A DNA stretch of 64,000 nt, from the NCBI RefSeq assembly GCF_019693215.1, contig NZ_CP081183.1:1553226-1617225 (forward strand). Direction: 5' to 3'. A program made the translations under genes and the position numbers. Positions 53,677 to 62,642 of the stretch are shown piece by piece (position 1 is the first letter of the stretch; each line of letters starts with the position of its first letter). The DNA is from Salinarchaeum sp. IM2453. GTDB lineage: Archaea > Halobacteriota > Halobacteria > Halobacteriales > Salinarchaeaceae. A model generated the notes under the pieces. The model made no database searches, was not told the DNA's origin, and saw only the letters and a list, made by a program, of their open reading frames with translations.

Positions 53677-55422
53677 TCATTCTTCTTTATTTTTACCTTC
53701 ATTATCCTCGTCTGGTTGTTCTTCATCTGGTATCTGGACATCTCCACCAATCCCGAGGTCGCTAGCGCCTTGTCGATACTCAAAACTTTGCTCTGCAAAC
53801 TCAGTTTGCATGGCGATAGTATCATCTGATTTTAATGACCGTCGCAGAAGGAACAGCGTGATAACTGCACCCCCAAATGCAATCAAAGCAGCTTCTGTTG
53901 ATTGAAAGGTATATAAAAACACTCCTGAAAGAATTCCTGTTACCGCAAGCATTCCGTATATGAGCCGCTTTGCCAGTGTGTCCAGTAGACTCTGTGGATC
54001 TTCTAGTTCAGCTTGGACTCTCAAATTTTCACGCTCTATCCTGTCTAACGTCCGCTCAAACTTTGGTAATGTCTGAAATGCCGACCTACCAACGTCTGTT
54101 ATCTGTGATCTAAATTCTGTTGCCAACCGCCGCGCTGTCTGTTCTCGATATCCCTGATCGGAGAGATAATCGGTTGCCACATCGATAAAATCGAAGTTTC
54201 GGTCCAACCTGACACATACCCCTTCGACAACCGTTGCGACACGTAACACCAGTGCGAGGTCGCGAGGAATTCTAAAAGGAAACTCGTACAGCGTATCTTC
54301 CATTTGATCTACAATCTCTTGCACTCGATACTGCTCAATATCCCCCCCTCGAGCATTCTGTATAGCTATCTCGATGATGTCAGACATTAATTCTCGATCG
54401 GCATTTGGTGATAATGCTCCAAGCTCTATCCACGTGTCTAATATTTTGTCAATATCTTGATTTGCAACAGCAATATAGAAATCGATAATTTGCTCTCTTG
54501 TTCGCTGGTCTACCCGCCCGGACATCCCAAAGTCGTAAAACACGAGTGTTCCATCATCTTGGACGGCGAGATTGCCTGGATGCGGGTCGGCGTGAAATGT
54601 CCCATCAATTACAACCATCTGCATGTAAGCACGCTGTAAACGCTCTGCTAACTCCGACTGATTGATGCCCTTCCTTTCAAGCTCTTGGTAGTTATCAATT
54701 TTAATCCCATCAATATATTCCATCGTCAAGACCCGCTTCCCTGAATGCTGCTCGTATGACCTTGGAACAACAATCTCTGATGAATCTTCGAAGTTTGACC
54801 GTACTTCTTCCAGCACTTTTCGCTCCCGCTCATAGTCCATCTCTTCGCGGATTGTCTTATCAAACTCATCAGCGAGGTTCCGAATTGAATAGGCACGCGA
54901 CTCATCTAAAAACCGAACAAGGATTGGTATGGACCATTTTATCACGCGTAGATCGGCTTCGACAAGTGACTGTACTCCTGGGCGACGGACCTTAACGGCG
55001 ACTGGTTCTCCATCAACATGAGCCTTGTATACCTGTCCAAGGCTTGCACCGCTGATTGCTTCCGTATTAAAATCATCGAACTGTTCATTCAGTGGTCCCA
55101 GTTCTTCTTCAATTACTTTCTTTGTCTCTGGCCAAGGCTCTGGGGGTACATCGTCCTGAAGCTGTGAGAGGACGCTGACATACTCTGGTGGTAATACATC
55201 TGGTCTTGTCGATAGTAACTGTCCAAGCTTAATGAACGTCGGTCCGAGTGTTACAAGTGAATCTACCAGATGCTCTGCCCGTCTCTCCCTTGTCTCTGAA
55301 TCTGGCGAGCGTGAACTCCCAAATATGATAAACCTGTTGCGGTCTCGAAGGTATGCGATCAGTAGCGGCAGAAAGTATCGAGCCACAACAACAAACCGCC
55401 GATAAGACCGAAGTATAGCCAT
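53677..55422 (-). CDS. UbiB/ABC1 (AarF)-family atypical kinase
   Basis: 581-residue protein kinase-like ATPase. The unusual KxGQ motif KLGQLLSTRPDVLP is near 62, EAISGASLGQVYKA with the Ala-rich loop near 122, DGTFHADPHPGNL near 275 and the metal-binding FYDFGMSGR near 294. Two hydrophobic helices near 495-535 anchor it in the membrane. Related proteins support quinone or lipid biosynthesis. It is upstream of aIF5A but 139 nt away. Confidence 0.9.
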   Translation of the reverse strand: MAILRSYRRFVVVARYFLPLLIAYLRDRNRFIIFGSSRSPDSETRERRAEHLVDSLVTLGPTFIKLGQLLSTRPDVLPPEYVSVLSQLQDDVPPEPWPETKKVIEEELGPLNEQFDDFNTEAISGASLGQVYKAHVDGEPVAVKVRRPGVQSLVEADLRVIKWSIPILVRFLDESRAYSIRNLADEFDKTIREEMDYERERKVLEEVRSNFEDSSEIVVPRSYEQHSGKRVLTMEYIDGIKIDNYQELERKGINQSELAERLQRAYMQMVVIDGTFHADPHPGNLAVQDDGTLVFYDFGMSGRVDQRTREQIIDFYIAVANQDIDKILDTWIELGALSPNADRELMSDIIEIAIQNARGGDIEQYRVQEIVDQMEDTLYEFPFRIPRDLALVLRVATVVEGVCVRLDRNFDFIDVATDYLSDQGYREQTARRLATEFRSQITDVGRSAFQTLPKFERTLDRIERENLRVQAELEDPQSLLDTLAKRLIYGMLAVTGILSGVFLYTFQSTEAALIAFGGAVITLFLLRRSLKSDDTIAMQTEFAEQSFEYRQGASDLGIGGDVQIPDEEQPDEDNEGKNKEE

Positions 55423-55584
55423 TTAGTAATCCCTGTTGTGAAATCTAATAATTGATACTCCCGTATTTTGCTTTTGAAATGTATCCTTCCCTTCTTTCCA
55501 ATATCCTTTTGCAGATCTCGGGGATTCCGTATGCTTACGTAACTGAGATATCTCTTTCATAGACTATAGAATGTACAGGCGGTA

Positions 55585-55632
55585 CAAGGCGACTGCCCCG
55601 GGGCTTGACCCCCGGGGTGAGTTCACCATCAC
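55585..55632 (-). repeat. IS200/IS605-type end hairpin, copy 11
   Basis: In the 443-nt gap 55423-55865 between the divergent ubiB and moeA genes. An 8-bp stem CCCCGGGG (55596-55603) / CCCCGGGG (55610-55617) with a CTTGAC loop is followed by GTGAGTTCAC. Further on the gap has CTGCTTTCC-N5-GGGAAGCAG near 55771-55793 and AT-rich promoter DNA (TTTTTATTTATC) about 28 nt before moeA. No gene is seen. Confidence 0.6.
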
Positions 55633-55865
55633 ACAAGCAAGTTTGGCTTATATATGATTTTATTGTATTGTTGCCTCTAAAACCACATAGAATATTAAGA
55701 CAGGTTGGTATTTTCTTCCACAGTGGCTTTCCGCGAGGCACCTTGGAGGCCAAATCCCGAGGTAATCGGTCTGCTTTCCTCTATGGGAAGCAGATTAATC
55801 AAATGGAGTAGTGTATATTAGCAATAACTGATACGTTTTTATTTATCGACGCCCAGCGTGCATGC

Positions 55866-57089
55866 ATGCCTTCGGACCCCTCCTCGAGACACACCTCGGG
55901 GTTCAAAGAACAGACTTCCTTAGCAGATGCTCAGGAACGTCTCTTCGATAACATTAGGCCGATTGATCGAACCGAACATGTTTCGCTTGCGGCTGCTGAT
56001 GGGCGTATACTAGCAGAGCCAATTGTCGCTAATCGGGATGTGCCACACTACAGACGTGCAGCAATGGACGGATATGCTGTTCAAGCATCTGACACCTTTG
56101 GTGCTACCTCGCGATCACCAGCTGTACTCTCTGAAGATGAAGAGATGGGGACTGGAACTGCTGTCCGCGTCCATACTGGAAGCCCTGTTCCCGATGAGGC
56201 AAATGCCGTCGTGAAAATTGAGGAAGTGAATGTCATAGGAAACACAATCGAGGTTAACACTCCCGTTGCAGAAAGTGAAAACGTTGCTCCGGTCGGCGAA
56301 GATGTGACTGCAGGCCAGCAACTATTCGACGCTGGTCACCAACTTCGACCGTCTGACCTTGGCTTATTGCAATCTATTGGTTTAACGCGTGTTTCTGTCT
56401 ATGATACACCAACAGTTGGCGTTATCCCTACAGGTGATGAACTCGTACAACAGGATCCGCAGAAAGGAGAGATTATCGAGACAAATGGTCTTACTGTCTC
56501 ACGACTTGTTGATCGATGGGGAGGAATTTCCACTTATCGTGATCCTGTTTCGGATGATAAAGACGCGCTTCGCGCAGCCATTCAGCGTGACCTGACTAAA
56601 GATTTGATTGTCACGACAGGTGGGTCTTCCGTCGGGGAGCGAGACCTCCTTCCAGAGGTAGTTGATGAGCTTGGTGAGATCCTCGTGCATGGCGTTTCAA
56701 TCAAACCAGGACATCCGGTCGCTCTTGGAGTCGTTGAATCGACTCCTATCATTATCCTTCCTGGGTATCCCGTCTCCTGTATCGTTAATGCTGTCCAGTT
56801 TCTGCGTCCAGCACTGAAACGGTTAGTACGTGTTTCTCCTCCTGACCATCCTACTGTCACCGCAACCTTGGATCGTAAAATCTCTAGTGAGCCCGGAACC
56901 CGTACTTTTGCTCGTGTTGAACTTTCAGACAGTGGAGACAAACAAACGGCAATTCCTACACGGTCTAGCGGAGCTGGTGTCCTCTCTTCTGTAGCTCTTG
57001 CTGACGGCTGGGTCGAAGTCCCAGAGGCAAAGGAAGGTGTCACCGCTGGTGAGTCTGTAACAGTTGGTTTATGGGAGTGGTTACCATGA
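55866..57089 (+). CDS. moeA: Molybdopterin molybdenumtransferase MoeA
   Basis: 407-residue MoeA, which inserts molybdate into adenylated molybdopterin. AAMDGYAVQA near 60, PTGDELVQ near 190, TTGGSSVGERD near 252 and LPGYPVSC near 294 are the active-site segments. It makes cofactor for the Mo-oxidoreductase operon. The stop overlaps the start of a second moeA by 4 nt. Confidence 0.93.
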   Translation: MPSDPSSRHTSGFKEQTSLADAQERLFDNIRPIDRTEHVSLAAADGRILAEPIVANRDVPHYRRAAMDGYAVQASDTFGATSRSPAVLSEDEEMGTGTAVRVHTGSPVPDEANAVVKIEEVNVIGNTIEVNTPVAESENVAPVGEDVTAGQQLFDAGHQLRPSDLGLLQSIGLTRVSVYDTPTVGVIPTGDELVQQDPQKGEIIETNGLTVSRLVDRWGGISTYRDPVSDDKDALRAAIQRDLTKDLIVTTGGSSVGERDLLPEVVDELGEILVHGVSIKPGHPVALGVVESTPIIILPGYPVSCIVNAVQFLRPALKRLVRVSPPDHPTVTATLDRKISSEPGTRTFARVELSDSGDKQTAIPTRSSGAGVLSSVALADGWVEVPEAKEGVTAGESVTVGLWEWLP

Positions 57090-58936
57090 CAGAACGGAAA
57101 GAATTTCGTGAATTAACAGATCCGGATAAGGCTACTCAGGTCATTGCTGAGTTACCACTTTCTGTAGGGACTGAGAAAGTCTCACTCACAGAAGCTCCCG
57201 GTCGAATAACTGCGGAACGCGTTGATGCTACTATCGATGTCCCAGGATTTGATCGAGCAACTCTTGATGGGTATGCTGTCCGTGCAAGAGATACATTTTC
57301 CGCTGACGAAGCAAATCCTGTCCATCTTTCTATTGCTGGTTCGGTACATGCTGGTGAGAAGCCAACAGTTGCACCAGATTCAGGTGAAGCAGTTGAAATT
57401 TCGACTGGAGCAGTTATGCCGGATAAAGCAGATGCTATGATTCCGATCGAACGAGTCGAAGAGCATGATAATGAAGTTGCAGTTTTCACCTCCGTAGCCC
57501 CCGGAGAGAACGTAATGTTTGCTGGAGCAGACATTGCCGCCGGCGAACGAGCAGTGGGTCCTAATCAACAACTTTCTGCCCGTGAAATCGGGGTTTTATC
57601 TGCAATTGGAAAATCACGAGTGACCGTTAAGTGCCAACCGACTGTTGGCCTGATCTCAACTGGTGATGAATTGACACGTCCTGAAGACCCTCTTGACCAT
57701 AGTCGTGGTGAGATTCATGATGTCAATACATACTCCCTTGCTGCTGCTATTCGTGATGCCGGTGGATCGCCGCAGATCTATCCACACGCCAATGATGATG
57801 TCGAACAACTCCGGAGTTCACTTATCAATGCGGCGGAGGAATGTGATTTCGTACTCACATCTGGATCTACCAGTGCTAGCACTGTTGATGTGATCTATGA
57901 TGTACTTGAACAGGAGGGGCAGCAACATCTACACGGTGTTGCTGTTAAGCCAGGTAAACCGCTGCTCGCCGGTGTTATCAATGGAACACCATATGTTGGA
58001 CTCCCGGGCTATCCTGTCTCAGCACTCATGACGTTCAAAACATTTGTTTCACCTGTTCTCCGAGAAGCCAGCGGTCTGGACAATGAATCAACGACCGTTA
58101 CCGGAACCATGTGTGTCGAAGAGCGGTTTCAAGAAGGAAGACGTCGCCTTCTTCCCGTTGGCATTGTTGAAGATGAAAATAATGACCTACTCGTCTATCC
58201 TGTTGATAAAGGATCAGGAGCAACGACAAGTCTGACTGAGGCAGATGGCATTGTTTCTGTTCCTGCTGACACTGCATATGTTTCAGAAGATGAGACAGTA
58301 CGTGTCAGTCTGTTCTCTTCAGATCTTCACCCTCCGACCGTATTCGGTATTGGAGAGGATGACCCGATTCTCATGGATGCGCTTGACCAACTTAGATCCT
58401 CTCGGTACCTCTCTGCTGGTTCTCGTGTGGGTAATCGACAACTGCGTCGTGGGATCCCTGACTTTGCTATTCTTACTGGTCCACTTACAAATGATCCTTC
58501 TGGCGAGATTCAGATGTCATGGACCCACGAATGGGGACTTATTGCAAGCCCGAACGCTCAGGGCCGCATTGATAGCCTCTACTCGCTGACTAGAGAAGAC
58601 ACCACATTCGTCAACCGCACTTCAGACTCAGGACTCAGATCTGCCCTTGATACAGCTGTTTCTGACTTGGCCGCTGATCGTGATATGACTACAAGAGACA
58701 TCACTACCCGGATTGATGGATGGAATCACACTGTTCAGGGTCATGAAAGTCCGGCACGAATTGTCCAGCGTGGTGATGCTGACGCTGGAATTGGAATTAA
58801 ACAAACCGCTGAATCTCTGAACCTTCCGTTTATATCTCTAGGTGAACTTCCTGTTCGTTTTGTTTCTAACCCAACCCGCACTGAGAAGCCCGGTGTTCAG
58901 CAACTTCTTTCAGTACTCTCGAACTCTATTTTCTAG
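57086..58936 (+). CDS. MoeA fused to a periplasmic-binding-protein-like domain
   Basis: 616 residues from ATG 57086, which overlaps the stop of the preceding moeA (ATGA). Residues 1-400 are a complete MoeA (ATLDGYAVRA, STGDELTRP, TSGSTSAS, VGLPGYPVSAL). Residues 410-616 are a PBP/LysR-substrate-type domain (DDPILMDALDQLRSSRYLSAGSRVGNRQLRRGIPDF, RGDADAGIGIKQTAESL). Such fusions are common in archaea, and the added domain may sense tungstate, molybdate or cofactor. The tungsten-versus-molybdenum preference cannot be told. Confidence 0.9.
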   Translation: MTERKEFRELTDPDKATQVIAELPLSVGTEKVSLTEAPGRITAERVDATIDVPGFDRATLDGYAVRARDTFSADEANPVHLSIAGSVHAGEKPTVAPDSGEAVEISTGAVMPDKADAMIPIERVEEHDNEVAVFTSVAPGENVMFAGADIAAGERAVGPNQQLSAREIGVLSAIGKSRVTVKCQPTVGLISTGDELTRPEDPLDHSRGEIHDVNTYSLAAAIRDAGGSPQIYPHANDDVEQLRSSLINAAEECDFVLTSGSTSASTVDVIYDVLEQEGQQHLHGVAVKPGKPLLAGVINGTPYVGLPGYPVSALMTFKTFVSPVLREASGLDNESTTVTGTMCVEERFQEGRRRLLPVGIVEDENNDLLVYPVDKGSGATTSLTEADGIVSVPADTAYVSEDETVRVSLFSSDLHPPTVFGIGEDDPILMDALDQLRSSRYLSAGSRVGNRQLRRGIPDFAILTGPLTNDPSGEIQMSWTHEWGLIASPNAQGRIDSLYSLTREDTTFVNRTSDSGLRSALDTAVSDLAADRDMTTRDITTRIDGWNHTVQGHESPARIVQRGDADAGIGIKQTAESLNLPFISLGELPVRFVSNPTRTEKPGVQQLLSVLSNSIF

Positions 58937-59586
58937 TCTGCTGTTATTCGACTTTGCTCTCGAAGCGTTGATAGCTGTCTCATTTGATAATCAGCAACGA
59001 CTCTACCTCCGCGGAAATCAGAGTTTAGCCGCTCAATGTGTCCCGCTTCGATTCCAGCATTCCATGCAGCACCAATATCACATGCAGAATCTCCAATAAG
59101 TATTCCATTCTGACTGTTGACTCCTAACTGATCCATTGTATATTCAACTGGTGCTGGATCTGGTTTCCATCCAAGTGAGTCACTACAGCAAACTACAGCG
59201 TCAAACCAGTCCCTAATATCCAGATGCTCAAGTACTGGCTCGGTTAGGTATGGCTGACAGTGTGTAACAATTCCAACTGGCTCTTTAATTTCTGTGACAA
59301 CTCTTGCATCGGGGTGTAGATACGTTGCCTCTGCCCGCTCTTGTGGATCCTCTGCTTGATGAAGTGCATCCCAGAATTGCTCAACATCAACTCCAAGTTC
59401 ACTAATATACTGGTTTCTGGATCCAGTTAATCCACGCCATAATATTCGCGCTTGTTCATCACTGAATGTAGCATCTAGCGATTGTTCTAGTCGGTCAAAC
59501 ACAGAGCGGATGTATGACCATTCAACATCGACTAGCGTTCCATCTAAGTCAAACAGCCAGAAGTCATACTCTGTGCTTTTAGTCAC
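58933..59586 (-). CDS. HAD-family phosphatase (phosphoglycolate phosphatase-like)
   Basis: About 217 residues from a GTG at 59586 (a TTG at 59610 adds eight); the start is uncertain because an AT-rich box lies between them. The motifs are WLFDLDGTLVD (Asp nucleophile and acid), VTHCQPYLTE, GWKPDPAPVEY (Lys) and IGDSACDIGAAWNAG (metal). The substrate is not known. It converges with the moeA fusion with a 4-nt overlap. Confidence 0.85.
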   Translation of the reverse strand: MTKSTEYDFWLFDLDGTLVDVEWSYIRSVFDRLEQSLDATFSDEQARILWRGLTGSRNQYISELGVDVEQFWDALHQAEDPQERAEATYLHPDARVVTEIKEPVGIVTHCQPYLTEPVLEHLDIRDWFDAVVCCSDSLGWKPDPAPVEYTMDQLGVNSQNGILIGDSACDIGAAWNAGIEAGHIERLNSDFRGGRVVADYQMRQLSTLREQSRITAD

Positions 59587-59741
59587 AATTGTATATATGG
59601 TCGTCGGCAACTATCAAGGTTCCGCGCCGCTCCTTGCCATTGTGAGTAATGTAAACAAGTCCGGAATTGACAGGAGTATCTGACTTATAACGACATAGGC
59701 CTCAGAACTGGTTGGACATTTCCGTGGATTATCTTCTTCAG

Positions 59742-60803
59742 CTACTCAATGACACCTGTTGTGTGCGCAAGTTCCTCTGCGGCTGTTCTATCAATTCCGT
59801 CACCCAATATTGTGTATCTATCTCGTACTCTATGTGCTGTTGTCAATGCTTCAATAATCTCTTCTCTTGTGAAGCCCAGCTCTTCTGCAGTTGTTGGAGC
59901 ATCAATACTCTCTAATGCACGTCGGATATCTCGCCACATCCCTCGATCACCGCCGTGTAGATATGCTGTCATAATTGCTCCTACGCCAACTTGGTGCCCG
60001 TGCAATGCTCGGTCGGGAGCTATTTGATCAAGTCGATGTGAAAATAGATGCTCAGCACCGCTTGCTGGCCTTGATGATCCGGCAATTGACATTGCAACCC
60101 CCGAGGAGACTAATGCTTTGACGACAATCCAAGCAGACTCTTCCAACCCAGGTCTAATTGATTCAGCGTTTCCAACCAGTATTTCGGCGGTCATCTCGGA
60201 TAGTGCTGCTGCGTACTCTGAATATGGGACATTTTTTAGTCGACGGGCTAGCCGCCAGTCGGCGACCGCTGTGTAATTACTGATGATATCAGCACAGCCA
60301 GCAGTTGTTAACTCCCATGGTGCTTCAGCAAGGATCGTTGTATCAGCAATTACAGCATGAGGTGGCTCAGCAGCTACGCTGTGTCTGACATCTCCGTCTG
60401 GAACTGATGCTCGACCGCTAACAATTCCATCATGACTTGCTGCTGTCGGAATTGAAACAAACCCTCGGCCAAGCTCCTCTGCTGCCAACTTTGCAATATC
60501 GATGGGCTTTCCACCTCCGACACCAATCAGATAGCCTGGATCGACCTCTCTTGCTCGTTCTATAACTTGCTCAATTGCTTTTGCAGATGCATCGTTCACC
60601 TCAACGATAACTGGCGATATTGATTCTGTTTTAAAATCCTCAGCAATACGATCAGCCGCAACCTTCCTCGGCGTTGAACTTGTAACGATAAGTGGCTGTC
60701 CTCGAAGATGTAATTCCGCGATCGCACTTGCCGCCTGGCTGAGGACACCGTGACCTACGACAACATTCCTTGGAAGCCGGATCCACGTCGACTTGTCAAA
60801 CAT
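59742..60803 (-). CDS. egsA: sn-glycerol-1-phosphate dehydrogenase
   Basis: 353 residues from ATG 60803 (MFDKSTWIRLPRNVVVGHG). This NAD(P)-dependent, zinc-containing enzyme makes the glycerol-1-phosphate backbone of archaeal ether lipids. YLIGVGGGKPIDIAKLAAEELGRGFVSIPTAASHDGIVS (around 90-130) is the cofactor site, and the zinc ligands include H in RPASGAEHLFSH and in LHGHQVGVG. Essential for archaeal membranes. Confidence 0.94.
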   Translation of the reverse strand: MFDKSTWIRLPRNVVVGHGVLSQAASAIAELHLRGQPLIVTSSTPRKVAADRIAEDFKTESISPVIVEVNDASAKAIEQVIERAREVDPGYLIGVGGGKPIDIAKLAAEELGRGFVSIPTAASHDGIVSGRASVPDGDVRHSVAAEPPHAVIADTTILAEAPWELTTAGCADIISNYTAVADWRLARRLKNVPYSEYAAALSEMTAEILVGNAESIRPGLEESAWIVVKALVSSGVAMSIAGSSRPASGAEHLFSHRLDQIAPDRALHGHQVGVGAIMTAYLHGGDRGMWRDIRRALESIDAPTTAEELGFTREEIIEALTTAHRVRDRYTILGDGIDRTAAEELAHTTGVIE

Positions 60804-60959
60804 ACCTATAACTACTATGCCCACTGGCAAAATGGTTCCTCCATTGTTTTGCTGATCAACAAACTAATCGAGATCTCGGCTGTTACCTCTCCTTGTAACA
60901 TCCGACTAGCAGCGAAGGCCATCCGAAAGAATCTATCATAAGTCGATTAGGTACTTAGT

Positions 60960-62414
60960 TCAATACGTTTTTGCAAAGTATGCTGTTTCAACTGCTTCAT
61001 CACCACAGATTGCGCACTCGTCTCCGATCGGTTCTTCTGACTCGTCCATTGGTACCATAACGATTTCTGCAGCAATTTCGTCTTTGATAACCGTCTCACA
61101 TGCCTCATCTCCACACCACGGTGCTTTCACGTATCCCCCGTGCTTACCAATGGTTCCAAGTATCTCTTCGGGACTGTACGCTTCTCGGACATTCTCGTTT
61201 AGGTTCTCCTCGGCTGTTTCGTACAATTTTTCTTGAATTTCTTCGAGACCCTGCTCTACGCCTTCGACAACTTCCTGTTGTTTGACCTCTTGCTGTTCTC
61301 CATCAGGCCTGTGCACCAATGTTGCTGTTTCGTCATCTACCTCGTTTGGTCCCACTTCGATTCGAAGTGGAATCCCGTGCAGTTCATGCTCATTAAACTT
61401 GAACCCAGGGTTCCGGTCATCGCGGTCATCTAGGTTCACATCAAGCCCAGCTTCTATTAGTGCATCCTCGATTTCTTCTGCATAGCCAATAACTCGATCT
61501 TTTGTTTCATCCGTCCAGATTGGAACAATGACAACTTCGGTTGATGCCATCTTTGGTGGCAATACCAGACCCTGTTCATCACTGTGCGTCATAATAAGCG
61601 CTCCGAGTGATCTCCACGATACTCCCCACGATGTCGTGTGTGCGACTTGCTCTGATTCATCTTCATCAACGTAGGTAATGTCGAATGCTTCTGCAAAGTT
61701 TGTTCCAAGGTAGTGACTTGTCCCTCCTTGAACACTTTTTCCGTCAGGCATCAATGCTTCAACAGTTGTAGTCGTGTGAGCTCCTGGGAATTTATCGTGT
61801 TCTGGTTTTCGGCCCTTGAGGACTGGTATTGCAAAGATTTCTTCATATAAGCGCTCATATTGGTCCAGCCGAAGCATTGTTTCCTCGAATGCCTCTTCGC
61901 GCGTTTCATGTGCCGTGTGTCCTTCCTGCCACTGAAACTCTTTTGTCCGGAAAAATGGCTTTGTCTCTGTAGCCTCCCATCGAACAACGCTACACCACTG
62001 ATTGAGTCGCATTGGGAGGTCTCGATGACTCCGCGTCCACTTGGCCATAAACGGAGCAATGATCGATTCGCTTGTTGGCCGAACTGCAAGCCGTTCCTCG
62101 AGTTCTTCATTTCCCCCATGAGTGACCCATGCGACCTCTGGATCAAACCCCTCAACAACGTTTTTCTCCCGCTCAAGATATGACTCTGGAATAAATACTG
62201 GGAAGTACGCGTTTGTTACCCCTGTATCTTTGAACCACTGATCAAGATGATTTTGTACAGCCTCCCAGAGTGCCCACCCACGAGGTCGCGTTACAATAAA
62301 CCCTCCCATCGGGGCATAGTCAGCAAGCTTTGCTTTTTGAACGACCTCGGCGTACCACTCTCCGGTCGCATACTCCTTACTCTCTGTAATTCCCAGTTCC
62401 TGCTCGTTACTCAT
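60960..62414 (-). CDS. proS: Prolyl-tRNA synthetase, archaeal/eukaryotic type
   Basis: 484-residue class II synthetase. Motif 2 and ATP-site residues lie in the segment around RPTSESIIAPFMAKW and RLNQWCSVVRWE; motif 3 in the SHYLGTNFAEAFDI region followed by HSDEQGLVLPP. The C-terminal zinc-type domain ends with CGDEACE and CAICGDEAVETAYFAKTY. It charges tRNA-Pro. The length and ending in YF/Y are typical of the ProS type 3 found in archaea. Confidence 0.95.
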   Translation of the reverse strand: MSNEQELGITESKEYATGEWYAEVVQKAKLADYAPMGGFIVTRPRGWALWEAVQNHLDQWFKDTGVTNAYFPVFIPESYLEREKNVVEGFDPEVAWVTHGGNEELEERLAVRPTSESIIAPFMAKWTRSHRDLPMRLNQWCSVVRWEATETKPFFRTKEFQWQEGHTAHETREEAFEETMLRLDQYERLYEEIFAIPVLKGRKPEHDKFPGAHTTTTVEALMPDGKSVQGGTSHYLGTNFAEAFDITYVDEDESEQVAHTTSWGVSWRSLGALIMTHSDEQGLVLPPKMASTEVVIVPIWTDETKDRVIGYAEEIEDALIEAGLDVNLDDRDDRNPGFKFNEHELHGIPLRIEVGPNEVDDETATLVHRPDGEQQEVKQQEVVEGVEQGLEEIQEKLYETAEENLNENVREAYSPEEILGTIGKHGGYVKAPWCGDEACETVIKDEIAAEIVMVPMDESEEPIGDECAICGDEAVETAYFAKTY

Positions 62415-62484
62415 TGCCCGTTCATTGCGTTAGCCAGATAATAAACACCACGAACCAGTGTGTTTATTTTTGCTCTCTCTATGT

Positions 62485-62500
62485 TTTGCGAAGATTTTTA
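62485..62500 (+). promoter_or_regulatory. TATA-like box with a long leader before aCPSF1/FttA
   Basis: GATTTTTATATGTC near 62490 is the best TATA-like element in the 228-nt gap 62415-62642. A start about 25 nt later leaves a leader of roughly 120 nt before ATG 62643, unlike the very short leaders of most genes here. No other element was identified in the gap. Confidence 0.4.
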
Positions 62501-62642
62501 TATGTCACAGATTGATTCACTGATACGTAAGTTTTCGCCGCAGTCCAATCGTACCTGAACATGGCGTACGGTATCCTTTATGGATGTCCTGTGGACTGTC
62601 ATGTTCTGTGTACCGATTGACCGTGGTGACCATATCTAACCC

